Shown here: positions 38,368-50,448 of the stretch, one piece after another
Layout of the letters: each line of letters begins with the position of its first letter
Position numbering within the stretch: position 1 is the first letter of the stretch
Source of the DNA: Desmodus rotundus
Taxonomy: Eukaryota > Chordata > Mammalia > Chiroptera > Phyllostomidae
Direction of reading: 5' to 3'
Length of the DNA: 64,000 bases
Assembly (NCBI RefSeq): GCF_022682495.2
Contig: NW_026527555.1
Coordinates: 411,934-475,933 of the forward strand
Notes under the pieces: model-generated
The model's database searches: none
The model's input: only the letters and a program-made list of their open reading frames with translations
What the model was told of the DNA's origin: nothing
Translations under genes and position numbers: made by a program

Positions 38368-40366
38368 GGAATGAATGCCCCGGTAGGCCCATGAGGTACT
38401 TTTCGCTTCTTCCTCCTTGAACGCTTCACAAACGGGTGGAGTCCGAGGGACGTAGTATTGTCTCCATGGTTTCTTAGGCTACAGCCTTCTTCTCCCATCA
38501 CATCTCCTACTGAGATGGGAACATTGAGAAGACGCTGAACCCGGAGACGGCTTTGGGAAAAAACCCGCTTCCTACGAAATAGGTGGATTCCCGAGTGATT
38601 TTGAGGAGCAAACAAATCTTCACGAATGTAGTATCATCCACCGGGAGCCCCACAGGCTACTCTGAGATCCACATTCCCTTAGATCTTCAGAGACTTGGAG
38701 TCCAAGTCACGTAGCACGGCCTAGCGGCCTTCCAACGTCCGGATACGCTTTCCCCGCAGCACGCACAATTTGGCGAAAACAGTGGTAGCCAAGCTTACTC
38801 TAGTTCATAGTTGGCATAGTCCTGTGCTTCCGTTCACTCCTTTGTTTTGGGGAACGCGATTCCGGAACTCTCTGGCTCGCAAAGTTACCGCCAAGGTGAT
38901 CATACAGAAAACCCATTGAAATGACGTTCTAACTCGGCCCGTTCTATCGGCACCCCCTACATTTCGCACTCTACTGAAACGAGTCCATTGACCTAGTGTT
39001 ACCCGCTGGAGATGAAATGTGCTAATAAGGCACTGGTATGAAACTTCCTGATTCCCTATTTGTTTGGAAGCTGTGCATGAATTCCTTGCTGTTCTCGTAG
39101 AAGGAAATTCCGTCGAAAAGAGTCAGTGGACTGTGAGCTTCATGTGCATATCTAGGTTGGACCAACAGTTTTGTCCACAGGACATAGTAGTCAGTAGCTG
39201 CAGGAAATCTTCGGACTCTGCTATTTTGCTGGAATAAAGAGAGCGGCGAAAAGCCCACACTCGCAGCTCATTGTCCTGCAAAGTTCAGATGCTGCTATGC
39301 TCCTGTTCGTTCACTACCCATGGAAAATGATTTCAGTAGCATTTTGGTTAGCACACAACGCAAAGCTCTGATATATCAGACACCTTCCGTTTAAAGATAG
39401 TGTTAGGGTTAGGGCTAGCATTAGGATTGTGGTAAGGATTAGCTTTATTATTAGGGTTAGGGTTAGGGTTAAGGATCGGGTTAGGGTTAGGGATAGTGTT
39501 AGGGTTAGGGTTTGGGTTCATGTTACAGGTAGGTTTAGGTCTAAGGCTAAAGCTAGCTGAAGGCCGCAGTTAGAAGAAAGTGTGTCATAGAAGATAGTGT
39601 ATTTCATAGCTGTCATAGTTCTGTGCTTTCATGGAGTGCGTTCATAATGAGAACGTGATTCTGTAGATCCTTGCACTCAAACACAGCAAGGAAAATGAAA
39701 ACAGAGCAAAATAGCTGATCATAGGTTCTGAAGAGGGTATGTGATATGGTACAAGGCACTCATTTCCAATTCAACTGATATGAGCACATTGATCTAGTGC
39801 CGCGTTTTTGCTGAACGCCACTTAACAGGAACATGTTCGTTCCCGAGTAACTTGGCAGCTTTCAAACCGTTCACTCCTGTGCTGTGTGAGAGAAAGTGAC
39901 TCGAGTAGAGTAAGGGGACTGCTAGCTGCGCATGCATTGCTACGTTAAAAACACTGTATGGACAAAGTGAGGCAGTAGGCTGCTGCTTCTCTTCTTCCCG
40001 GGGCTACGCTTTTCTGATGGAAAAAGTACCTAGGAGAAAACTCTACTGGGGACGCTCATTCCCCTGCAAGGACCACAAAGTGCTATGCTAACATTCCCTC
40101 CTTTGCGGACGGGAAATCATTTCCGTAGTTCTTGGGCTATGACAGGAGCCATAGATCCTATATTGCAGCAAGGTACTTGGGCAGGATGCTGACAAGCGTA
40201 CGTACTATGTGAGACACCACTGCTTTCATCTCCTACTGCAATGAGAACATTGATAACACGTCAAATAGTGTGGATGGCTTTTGTTGAGAACACTTTTCGC
40301 ACGACTTGATGTAATCCCTGAATGATGCAGGGGAGCGCAAACTCCTCACTGCTGTATTCTCAGAGT
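38368..40366 (+). repeat. Satellite unit 20 (1,999 bp), HOR position C, mosaic
   Basis: The telomeric tract (S2 form) lies at 39398-39517. The middle matches unit 16, including GGTTAGCACAC. The head differs: GAAATAGG rather than GAAACAGG, GTTCATAGTT, and private TTCACAAACGGG and CGGCCCGTTC. The tail has GTAGTTCTT and GAGCCATAG. Confidence 0.95.
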
Positions 40367-42364
40367 GGAATGAATGCCCCGGTAGGCCCATGAGGTACTT
40401 TTCGCTTCTTCCTCCTTGAACGCTTCACGAACGGGTGGAGTCCGAGGGACGTAGTATTGTCTCCATGGTTTCTTAGGCTACAGCCTTCTTCTCCCATCAC
40501 ATCTCCTACTGAGATGGGAACATTGAGAAGACGCTGAACCCGGAGACGGCTTTGGGAAAAAACCCGCTTCCTACGAAATAGGTGGATTCCCGAGTGATTT
40601 TGAGGAGCAAACAAATCTTCACGAATGTAGTATCATCCACCGGGAGCCCCACAGGCTACTCTGAGATCCACATTCCCTTAGATCTTCAGAGACTTGGAGT
40701 CCAAGTCACGTAGCACGGCCTAGCGGCCTTCCAACGTCTGGATACGCTTTCCCCGCAGCACGCACAATTTGGCGAAAACAGTGGTAGACAAGCTTACTCT
40801 AGTTCAGAGTTGGCATAGTCCTGTGCTTCCGTTCACTCCTTTGTTTTGGGGAACGCGATTGCGGAACTCTCTGGCTCGCAAAGTTACCGCCAAGGTGATC
40901 ATACAGAAAACCCATTGAAATGACGTTCTAACTCGGCCGGTTCTATCGGCACCCCCTACATTTCGCACTCTACTGAAACGAGTCCATTGACCTAGTGTTA
41001 CCCGCTGGAGATGAAATGTGCTAATAAGGCACTGGTATGAAACTTCCCGATTCCCTATTTGTTTGGAAGCTGTGCATGAATTCCTTGCTGTTCTCGTAGA
41101 AGGAAATTCCGTCGAAAAGAGTCAGTGGACTGTGAGCTTCATGTGCATATCTAGGTTGGACCAACAGTTTTGTCCACAGGACATAGTAGTCAGTAGCTGC
41201 AGGAAATCTTCGGACTCTGCTATTTTGCTGGAATAAAGAGAGCGGCGAAAAGCCCACACTCGCAGCTCATTGTCCTGCAAAGTTCAGATGCTGCTATGCT
41301 CCTGTTCGTTCACTACCCATGGAAAATGATTTCAGTAGCATTTTGGTTAGGACACAACGCAAAGCTCTGATATATCAGACACCTTCCGTTTAAAGATAGT
41401 GTTAGGGTTAGGGCTAGCATTAGGATTGTGGTAAGGATTAGCTTTATTATTAGGGTTAGGGTTAGGGTTAAGGATCGGGTTAGGGTTAGGGATAGTGTTA
41501 GGGTTAGGGTTTGGGTTCATGTTACAGGTAGGTTTAGGTCTAAGGCTAAAGCTAGCTGAAGGCCGCAGTTAGAAGAAAGTGTGTCATAGAAGATAGTGTA
41601 TTTCATAGCTGTCATAGTTCTGTGCTTTCATGGAGTGCGTTCATAATGAGAACGTGATTCTGTAGATCCTTGCACTCAAACACAGCAAGGAAAATGAAAA
41701 CAGAGCAAAATAGCTGATCATAGGTTCTGAAGAGGGTATGTGATATGGTACAAGGCACTCATTTCCAATTCAACTGATATGAGCACATTGATCTAGTGCC
41801 GCGTTTTGCTGAACGCCACTTAACAGGAACATGTTCGTTCCCGAGTAACTTGGCAGCTTTCAAACCGTTCACTCCTGTGCTGTGTGAGAGAAAGTGACTC
41901 GAGTAGAGTAAGGGGACTGCTAGCTGCGCATGCATTGCTACGTTAAAAACACTGTATGGACAAAGTGAGGCAGTAGGCTGCTGCTTCTCTTCTTCCCGGG
42001 GCTACGCTTTTCTGATGGAAAAAGTACCTAGGAGAAAACTCTACTGGGGACTCTCATTCCCCTGCAAGGACCACAAAGTGCTATGCTAGCATTCCCTCCT
42101 TTGCGGACGGGAAATAATTTCCGTAGCTCTTGGGCTATGACAGGAGCCATAGATCCTATATTGCAGCAAGGTACTTGGGCAGGATGCTGACAAGCGTACG
42201 TACTATGTGAGACACCACTGCTTTCATCTCCTACTGCAATGAGAACATTGATAACACGTCAAATAGTGTGGATGGCTTTTGTTGAGAACACTTTTCGCAC
42301 GACTTGATGTAATCCCTGAATGATGCAGGGGAGCGCAAACTCCTCACTGCTGTATTCTCAGAGT
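40367..42364 (+). repeat. Satellite unit 21 (1,998 bp), HOR position D, mosaic
   Basis: The telomeric tract (S2 form) lies at 41397-41516. The middle and right match unit 17 (TTCCCGATTC, one T lost). The head instead has CTAGTTCAGAG and GATTGCGG, as in units 3 and 4, plus private AACGTCTGG and GGTAGACAAGC. Confidence 0.95.
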
Positions 42365-44361
42365 GGAATGAATGCCCCGGTAGGCCCATGAGGTACTTTT
42401 CGCTTCTTCCTCCTTGAACGCTTCACGAACGGGTGGAGTCCGAGGGACGTAGTATTGTCTCCATGGTTTCTTAGGCTACAGCCTTCTTCTCCCATCACAT
42501 CTCCTACTGAGATGGGAACATTGAGAAGACGCTGAACCCGGAGACGGCTTTGGGAAAAAACCCGCTTCCTACGAAACAGGTGGATTCCCGAGTGATTTTG
42601 AGGAGCAAACAAATCTTCACGAATGTAGTATCTTCCACCGGGAGCCCCACAGGCTACTCTGAGATCCACATTCCCTTAGATCTTCAGAGACTTGGAGTCC
42701 AAGTCACGTAGCACGGCCTAGCGGCCTTCCAACGTCCGGATACGCTTTCCCCGCAGCACGCACAATTTGGCGAAAACAGTGGTAGCCAAGCTTACTCTGG
42801 TTCATAGTTGGCATAGTCCTGTACTTCCGTTCACTCCTTTGTTTTGGGGAACGCGATTCCGCAACTCTCTGGCTCGCAAAGTTACCGCCAAGGTGATCAT
42901 ACAGAAAACCCATTGAAATGACGTTCTAACTCGGCCGGTTCTATCGGCACCCCCTACATTTCGCACTCTACTGAAACGAGTCCATTGACCTAGTGTTACC
43001 CGCTGGAGATGAAATGTGCTAATGAGGCACTTGTATGAAACATCCTGATTCCCTAGTTGTTTGGAAGCTGTGCATGAATTCCTTGCTGTTCTCGCAGAAG
43101 GAAATTCCGTCGAAAAGAGTCAGTGGACTGTGAGCTTCATGTGCATATCTAGGTTGGACCAACAGTTTTGTCCACAGGACATAGTAGTCAGTAGCTGCAG
43201 GAAATCTTCGGACTCTGCTATTTTGCTGGAATAAAGAGAGCGGCGAAAAGCCCACACTCGCAGCTCATTGTCCTGCAAAGTTCAGATGCTGCTATGCTCC
43301 TGTTCGTTCACTACCCATGGAAATGATTTCTGTAGCATTTTGGTTGGGACACAACGCAAAGCTCTGATATATCAGACACCTTCCGTTCAAAGATAGGGTT
43401 AGGGTTAGGGCTAGCATTAGGATTGTGGTAAGGATTAGCTTTATTATTAGGGTTAGGGTTAGGGTTAAGGATAGGGTTAGGGTTAGGGTTAGGGTTAGTG
43501 TTAGGGTTTGGGTTCATGTTACAGGTAGGTTTAGGTCTAGGGCTAGAGCTAGCTGACGGCCGCAGTTAGAAGAAAGTGTGTCATAGAAGATAGTGTATTT
43601 CATAGCTGTCATAGTTCTGTGCTTTCATGGAGTGCGTTCATGATGAGAAAGTGATTTGTAGATCCTTGCACTCAAACACAGCAAGGTAAATGAAAACAGA
43701 GCAAAATAGCTGATCATAGGTTCTGAAGAGGGTATGTGATATGGTACAAGGCACTCATTTCCAATTCAACTGATATGAGCACATTGATCTAGTGCCGCGT
43801 TTTTGCTGAACGCCACTTAACAGGAACATGTTCGTTCCCGAGTAACTTGGCAGCTTTCAAACCGTTCACTCCTGTGCTGTGTGAGAGAAAGTGACTCGAG
43901 TAGAGTAAGGGGACTGCTAGCTGCGCATGCATTGCTACGTTAAAAACACTGTATGGTCAAAGTGAGGCAGTAGGCTGCTGCTTCTCTTCTTCCCGGGGCT
44001 ACGCTTTTCTGATGGAAAAAGTACCTAGGAGAAAACTCTACTGGGGACGCTCATTCCCCTGCAAGGACCACAAAGTGCTATGCTAACATTCCCTCCTTTG
44101 CGGACGGGAAATCATTTCCGTAGCTCTTGGGCTATGACAGGAGCCAGAGATCCTATATTGCAGCAAGGTACTTGGGCAGGATGCTGACAAGGGTACGTAC
44201 CATGTGAGACACCACTGCTTTCATCTCCTACTGCAATGAGAACATTGATAGCACGTCAAATAGTGTGGATGGCTTTTGTTGAGAACACTTTTCGCACGAC
44301 TTGATGTAATCCCTGAATGATGCAGGGGAGCGCAAACTCCTCACTGCTGTATTCTCAGAGT
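42365..44361 (+). repeat. Higher-order repeat, partial copy 3 (unit 22)
   Basis: Unit 22 repeats the private variants of units 14 and 18 at exactly 8,024 bp spacing. The next unit (23) no longer follows the pattern: it lacks the GGACAAACAG and TTAGATTTTCAG variants of units 15 and 19. The higher-order repeat therefore stops here after one unit. Confidence 0.75.
42365..44361 (+). repeat. Satellite unit 22 (1,997 bp), HOR position A
   Basis: The telomeric tract (S1 form) lies at 43394-43513. It matches units 14 and 18 but has CAAGGACCAC. It has lost one base in GTGATTTGTAG near 43652, which makes it the shortest complete unit. Confidence 0.95.
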
Positions 44362-46390
44362 GGAATGAATGCCCCGGTAGGCCCATGAGGTACTTTTCGC
44401 TTCTTCCTCCTTGAACGCTTCACGAACGGGTGGAGTCCGAGGGACGTAGTATTGTCTCCATGATTTCTTAGGCTACAGCCTTCTTCTCCCATCACATCTC
44501 CTACTGAGATGGGAACATTGAGAAGACGCTGAACCCGGAGACGGCTTTGGGAAAAAACCCGCTTCCTACGAAATAGGTGGATTCCCGAGTGATTTTGAGG
44601 AGCAAACAAATCTTCACGAATGTAGTATCATCCACCGGGAGCCCCACAGGCTACTCTGAGATCCACATTCCCTTAGATCTTCAGAGACTTGGAGTCCAAG
44701 TCACGTAGCACGGCCTAGCGGCCTTCCAACGTCCGGATACGCTTTCCCCGCAGCACGCACAATTTGGCGAAAACAGTGGTAGCCAAGCTTACTCTAGTTC
44801 AGAGTTGGCATAGTCCTGTGCTTCCGTTCACTCCTTTGTTTTGGGGAACGCGATTCCGGAACTCTCTGGCTCGCAAAGTTACCGCCAAGGTGATCATACA
44901 GAAAACCCATTGAAATGACGTTCTAACTCGGCCGGTTCTATCGGCACCCCCTACATTTCGCACTCTACTGAAACGAGTCCATTGACCTAGTGTTACCTGC
45001 TGGAGATGAAATGTGCTAATAAGGCACTTGTATGAAACATCCTGATTCCCTCGTTGTTTGGAAGCTGTGCATGAATTCCTTGCTGTTCTCGCAGAAGGAA
45101 ATTCCGTCGAAAAGAGTCAGTGGACTGTGAGCTTCATGTGCATATCTAGGTTGGACCAACAGTTTTGTCCACAGGACATAGTAGTCAGTAGCTGCAGGAA
45201 ATCTTCGGACTCTGCTATTTTGCTGGAATAAAGAGAGCGGCGAAAAGCCCACACTCGCAGCTCATTGTCCTGCAAAGTTCAGATGCTGCTATGCTCCTGT
45301 TCGTTCACTACCCATGGAAAATGATTTCAGTAGCATTTTGGTTAGGACACAACGCAAAGCTCTGATATATCAGACACCTTCCGTTTAAAGATAGGGTTAG
45401 GGTTAGGGCTAGCATTAGGATTGTGGTAAGGATTAGCTTTATTATTAGGGTTAGGGTTAGGGTTAAGGATAGGGTTAGGGTTAGGGATAAGGTTAGGGTT
45501 AGCGATAGGGTTAGGGTTAGGGTTAGGGTTAGGGTTTGGGTTCATGTTACAGGTAGGTTCAGGTCTAGGGCTAGAGCTAGCTGACGGCCGCAGTTATAAG
45601 AAAGTGTGTCATAGAAGATAGTGTATTTCATAGCTGTCATAGTTCTGTGCTTTCATGGAGTGCGTTCATGATGAGAAAGTGATTCTGTAGATCCTTGCAC
45701 TCAAACACAGCAAGGTAAATGAAAACAGAGCAAAATAGCTGATCATAGGTTCTGAAGAGGGTATGTGATATGGTACAAGGCACTCATTTCCAATTCAACT
45801 GATATGAGCACATTGATCTAGTGCCGCGTTTTTGCTGAACGCCACATAACAGGAACATGTTCGTTCCCGAGTAACTTGGCAGCTTTCAAACCGTTCACTC
45901 CTGTGCTGTGTGAGAGAAAGTGACTCGAGTAGAGTAAGGGGACTGCTAGCTGCGCATGCATTGCTACGTTAAAAACACTGTATGGTCAAAGTGAGGCAGT
46001 AGGCTGCTGCTTCTCTTCTTCCCGGGGCTACGCTTTTCTGATGGAAAAAGTACCTAGGAGAAAACTCTACTGGGGACGCTCATTCCCCTGCAAGGACCAC
46101 AAAGTGCTATGCTAACATTCCCTCCTTTGCGGACGGGAAATCATTTCCGTAGCTCTTGGGCTATGACAGGACCCAGAGATCCTATATTGCAGCAAGGTAC
46201 TTGGGCAGGATGCTGACAAGGGTACGTACCATGTGAGACACCACTGCTTTCATCTCCTACTACAATGAGAACATTGATAGCACGTCAAATAGTGTGGATG
46301 GCTTTTGTTGAGAACACTTTTCGCACGACTTGATGTAATCCCTGAATGATGCAGGGGAGCGCAAACTCCTCACTGCTGTATTCTCAGAGT
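44362..46390 (+). repeat. Satellite unit 23 (2,029 bp)
   Basis: The telomeric tract (long form) lies at 45392-45541. It shares CCATGATTTC, GTTACCTGC, GCAGTTATAAG and CTACTACAATG with unit 1. GCCACATAAC is private. Confidence 0.95.
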
Positions 46391-48419
46391 GGAATGAATG
46401 CCCCGGTAGGCCCATGAGGTACTTTTCGCTTCTTCCTCCTTGAACGCTTCACGAACGGGTGGAGTCCGAGGGACGTAGTATTGTCTCCATGGTTTCTTAG
46501 GCTACAGCCTTCTTCTCCCATCACATCTCCTACTGAGATGGGAACATTGAGAAGACGCTGAACCCGGAGACGGCTTTGGGAAAAAACCCGCTTCCTACGA
46601 AATAGGTGGATTCCCGAGTGATTTTGAGGAGCAAACAAATCTTCACGAATGTAGTATCATCCACCGGGAGCCCCACAGGCTACTCTGAGATCCACATTCC
46701 CTTAGATCTTCAGAGACTTGGAGTCCAAGTCACGTAGCACGGCCTAGCGGCCTTCCAACGTCCGGATACGCTTTCCCCGCAGCACGCACAATTTGGCGAA
46801 AACAGTGGTAGCCAAGCTTACTCTAGTTCATAGTTGGCATAGTCCTGTGCTTCCGTTCACTCCTTTGTTTTGGGGAACGCGATTCCGGAACTCTCTGGCT
46901 CGCAAAGTTACCGCCAAGGTGATCATACAGAAAACCCATTGAAATGACGTTCTAACTCGGCCGGTTCTATCGGCACCCCCTACATTTCGCACTCTACTGA
47001 AACGAGTCCATTGACCTAGTGTTACCCGCTGGAGATGAAATGTGCTAATGAGGCACTTGTATGAAACATCCTGATTCCCTAGTTGTTTGGAAGCTGTGCA
47101 TGAATTCCTTGCTGTTCTCGCAGAAGGAAATTCCGTCGAAAAGAGTCAGTGGACTGTGAGCTTCATGTGCATATCTAGGTTGGACCAACAGTTTTGTCCA
47201 CAGGACATAGTAGTCAGTAGCTGCAGGAAATCTTCGGACTCTGCTATTTTGCTGGAATAAAGAGAGCGGCGAAAAGCCCACACTCGCAGCTCATTGTCCT
47301 GCAAAGTTCAGATGCTGCTATGCTCCTGTTCGTTCACTACCCATGGAAAATGATTTCAGTAGCATTTTGGTTAGGACACAACGCAAAGCTCTGATATATC
47401 AGACACCTTCTGTTTAAAGATAGGGTTAGGGTTAGGGCTAGCATTAGGATTGTGGTAAGGATTAGCTTTATTATTAGGGTTAGGGTTAGGGTTAAGGATA
47501 GGGTTAGGGTTAGGGATAAGGTTAGGGTTAGCGATAGGGTTAGGGTTAGGGTTAGGGTTAGGGTTTGGGTTCATGTTACAGGTAGGTTTAGGTCTAGGGC
47601 TAGAGCTAGCTGACGGCCGCAGTTAGAAGAAAGTGTGTCATAGAAGATAGTGTATTTCATAGCTGTCATAGTTCTGTGCTTTCATGGAGTGCGTTCATGA
47701 TGAGAAAGTGATTCTGTAGATCCTTGCACTCAAACACAGCCAGGTAAATGAAAACAGAGCAAAATAGCTGATCCTAGGTTCTGAAGAGGGTATGTGATAT
47801 GGTACAAGGCACTCATTTCCAATTCAACTGATATGAGCACATTGATCTAGTGCCGCGTTTTTGCTGAACGCCACTTAACAGGAACATGTTCGTTCCCGAG
47901 TAACTTGGCAGCTTTCAAACCGTTCACTCCTGTGCTGTGTGAGAGAAAGTGACTCGAGTAGAGTAAGGGGACTGCTAGCTGCGCATGCATTGCTACGTCA
48001 AAAACACTGTATGGTCAAAGTGAGGCAGTAGGCTGCTGCTTCTCTTCTTCCCGGGGCTTCGCTTTTCTGATGGAAAAAGTACCTAGGAGAAAACTCTACT
48101 GGGGACGCTCATTCCCCTGCAAGGACCACAAAGTGCTATGCTAACATTCCCTCCTTTGCGGACGGGAAATCATTTCCGTAGTTCTTGGGCTATGACAGGA
48201 GCCATAGATCCTATATTGCAGCAAGGTACTTGGGCAGGATGCTGACAAGCGTACGTACTATGTGAGACACCACTGCTTTCATCTCCTACTGCAATGAGAA
48301 CATTGATAACACGTCAAATAGTGTGGATGGCTTTTGTTGAGAACACTTTTCGCACGACTTGATGTAATCCCTGAATGATGCAGGGGAGCGCAAACTCCTC
48401 ACTGCTGTATTCTCAGAGT
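46391..48419 (+). repeat. Satellite unit 24 (2,029 bp)
   Basis: The telomeric tract lies at 47421-47570. It resembles unit 2, with GTTCATAGTT added. CTTCTGTTTAAAG just before the tract is shared only with unit 32. Confidence 0.95.
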
Positions 48420-50448
48420 GGAATGAATGCCCCGGTAGGCCCATGAGGTACTTTTCGCTTCTTCCTCCTTGAACGCTTCACGAACGGGTGGAGTCCGAGG
48501 GACGTAGTATTGTCTCCATGGTTTCTTAGGCTACAGCCTTCTTCTCCCATCACATCTCCTACTGAGATGGGAACATTGAGAAGACGCTGAACCCGGAGAC
48601 GGCTTTGGGAAAAAACCCGCTTCCTACGAAATAGGTGGATTCCCGAGTGATTTTGAGGAGCAAACAAATCTTCACGAATGTAGTATCATCCACCGGGAGC
48701 CCCACAGACTACTCTGAGATCCACATTCCCTTAGATCTTCAGAGACTTGGAGTCCAAGTCACGTAGCACGGCCTAGCGGCCTTCCAACGTCCGGATACGC
48801 TTTCCCCGCAGCACGCACAATTTGGCGAAAACAGTGGTAGCCAAGCTTACTCTAGTTCAGAGTTGGCATAGTCCTGTGCTTCCGTTCACTCCTTTGTTTT
48901 GGGGAACGCGATTGCGGAACTCTCTGGCTCGCAAAGTTACCGCCAAGGTGATCATACAGAAAACCCATTGAAATGACGTTCTAACTCGGCCGGTTCTATC
49001 GGCACCCCCTACATTTCGCACTCTACTGAAACGAGTCCATTGACCTAGTGTTACCCGCTGGAGATGAAATGTGCTAATAAGGCACTTGTATGAAACATCC
49101 TGATTCCCTAGTTGTTTGGAAGCTGTGCATGAATTCCTTGCTGTTCTCGCAGAAGGAAATTCCGTCGAAAAGAGTCAGTGGACTGTGAGCTTCATGTGCA
49201 TATCTAGGTTGGACCAACAGTTTTGTCCACAGGACATAGTAGTCAGTAGCTGCAGGAAATATTCGGACTCTGCTATTTTGCTGGAATAAAGAGAGCGGCG
49301 AAAAGCCCACACTCGCAGCTCATTGTCCTGCAAAGTTCAGATGCTGCTATGCTCCTGTTCGTTCACTACCCATGGAAAATGATTTCAGTAGCATTTTGGT
49401 TAGGACACAACGCAAAGCTCTGATATATCAGACACCTTCCGTTTAAAGATAGGGTTAGGGTTAGGGCTAGCATTAGGATTGTGGTAAGGATTAGCTTTAT
49501 TATTAGGGTTAGGGTTAGGGTTAAGGATAGGGTTAGGGTTAGGGATAAGGTTAGGGTTAGCGATAGGGTTAGGGTTAGGGTTAGGGTTAGGGTTTGGGTT
49601 CATGTTACAGGTAGGTTTAGGTCTAGGGCTAGAGCTAGCTGACGGCCGCAGTTAGAAGAAAGTGTGTCATAGAAGATAGTGTATTTCATAGCTGTCATAG
49701 TTGTGTGCTTTCATGGAGTGCGTTCATGATGAGAAAGTGATTCTGTAGATCCTTGCACTCAAACACAGCCAGGTAAATGAAAACAGAGCAAAATAGCTGA
49801 TCCTAGGTTCTGAAGAGGGTATGTGATATGGTACAAGGCACTCATTTCCAATTCAACTGATATGAGCACATTGATCTAGTGCCGCGTTTTTGCTGAACGC
49901 CACTTAACAGGAACATGTTCGTTCCCGAGTAACTTGGCAGCTTTCAAACCGTTCACTCCTGTGCTGTGTGAGAGAAAGTGACTCGAGTAGAGTAAGGGGA
50001 CTGCTAGCTGCGCATGCATTGCTACGTCAAAAACACTGTATGGTCAAAGTGAGGCAGTAGGCTGCTGCTTCTCTTCTTCCCGGGGCTTCGCTTTTCTGAT
50101 GGAAAAAGTACCTAGGAGAAAACTCTACTGGGGACGCTCATTCCCCTGCAAGGACCACAAAGTGCTATGCTAACATTCCCTCCTTTGCGGACGGGAAATC
50201 ATTTCCGTAGTTCTTGGGCTATGACAGGAGCCATAGATCCTATATTGCAGCAAGGTACTTGGGCAGGATGCTGACAAGCGTACGTACTATGTGAGACACC
50301 ACTGCTTTCATCTCCTACTGCAATGAGAACATTGATAACACGTCAAATAGTGTGGATGGCTTTTGTTGAGAACACTTTTCGCACGACTTGATGTAATCCC
50401 TGAATGATGCAGGGGAGCGCAAACTCCTCACTGCTGTATTCTCAGAGT
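48420..50448 (+). repeat. Satellite unit 25 (2,029 bp)
   Basis: The telomeric tract lies at 49450-49599. It has CACAGACTAC, GATTGCGG, CTAATAAGG and AAATATTCGG like the odd dimer units, but GTTGTGTGC and the unchanged GAAAACTCTACTGG. Confidence 0.95.

Larger units (their letters stand above)
34341..42364 (+). repeat. Higher-order repeat, 8,024 bp, copy 2 (units 18-21)
   Basis: This is the second copy of the four-unit block, with the same unit lengths in order (1998, 2029, 1999, 1998). The first parts of units 20 and 21 do not match units 16 and 17, although the middles do. The copy is therefore mosaic and looks patched by later exchange or conversion. Confidence 0.8.
22320..46390 (+). repeat. 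Zone 2: heterogeneous block of 12 units
   Basis: Units 12-23 have lengths 1998, 1999, 1998, 2029, 1999, 1998, 1998, 2029, 1999, 1998, 1997 and 2029. They share GGGGCTACGC and CTACGTTAAA or close forms in the right half, where zones 1 and 3 mostly have GGGGCTTCGC and CTACGTCAAA. The nine shorter units carry shortened telomeric tracts. This zone holds most of the sequence diversity of the window and a four-unit higher-order repeat. Confidence 0.85.
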
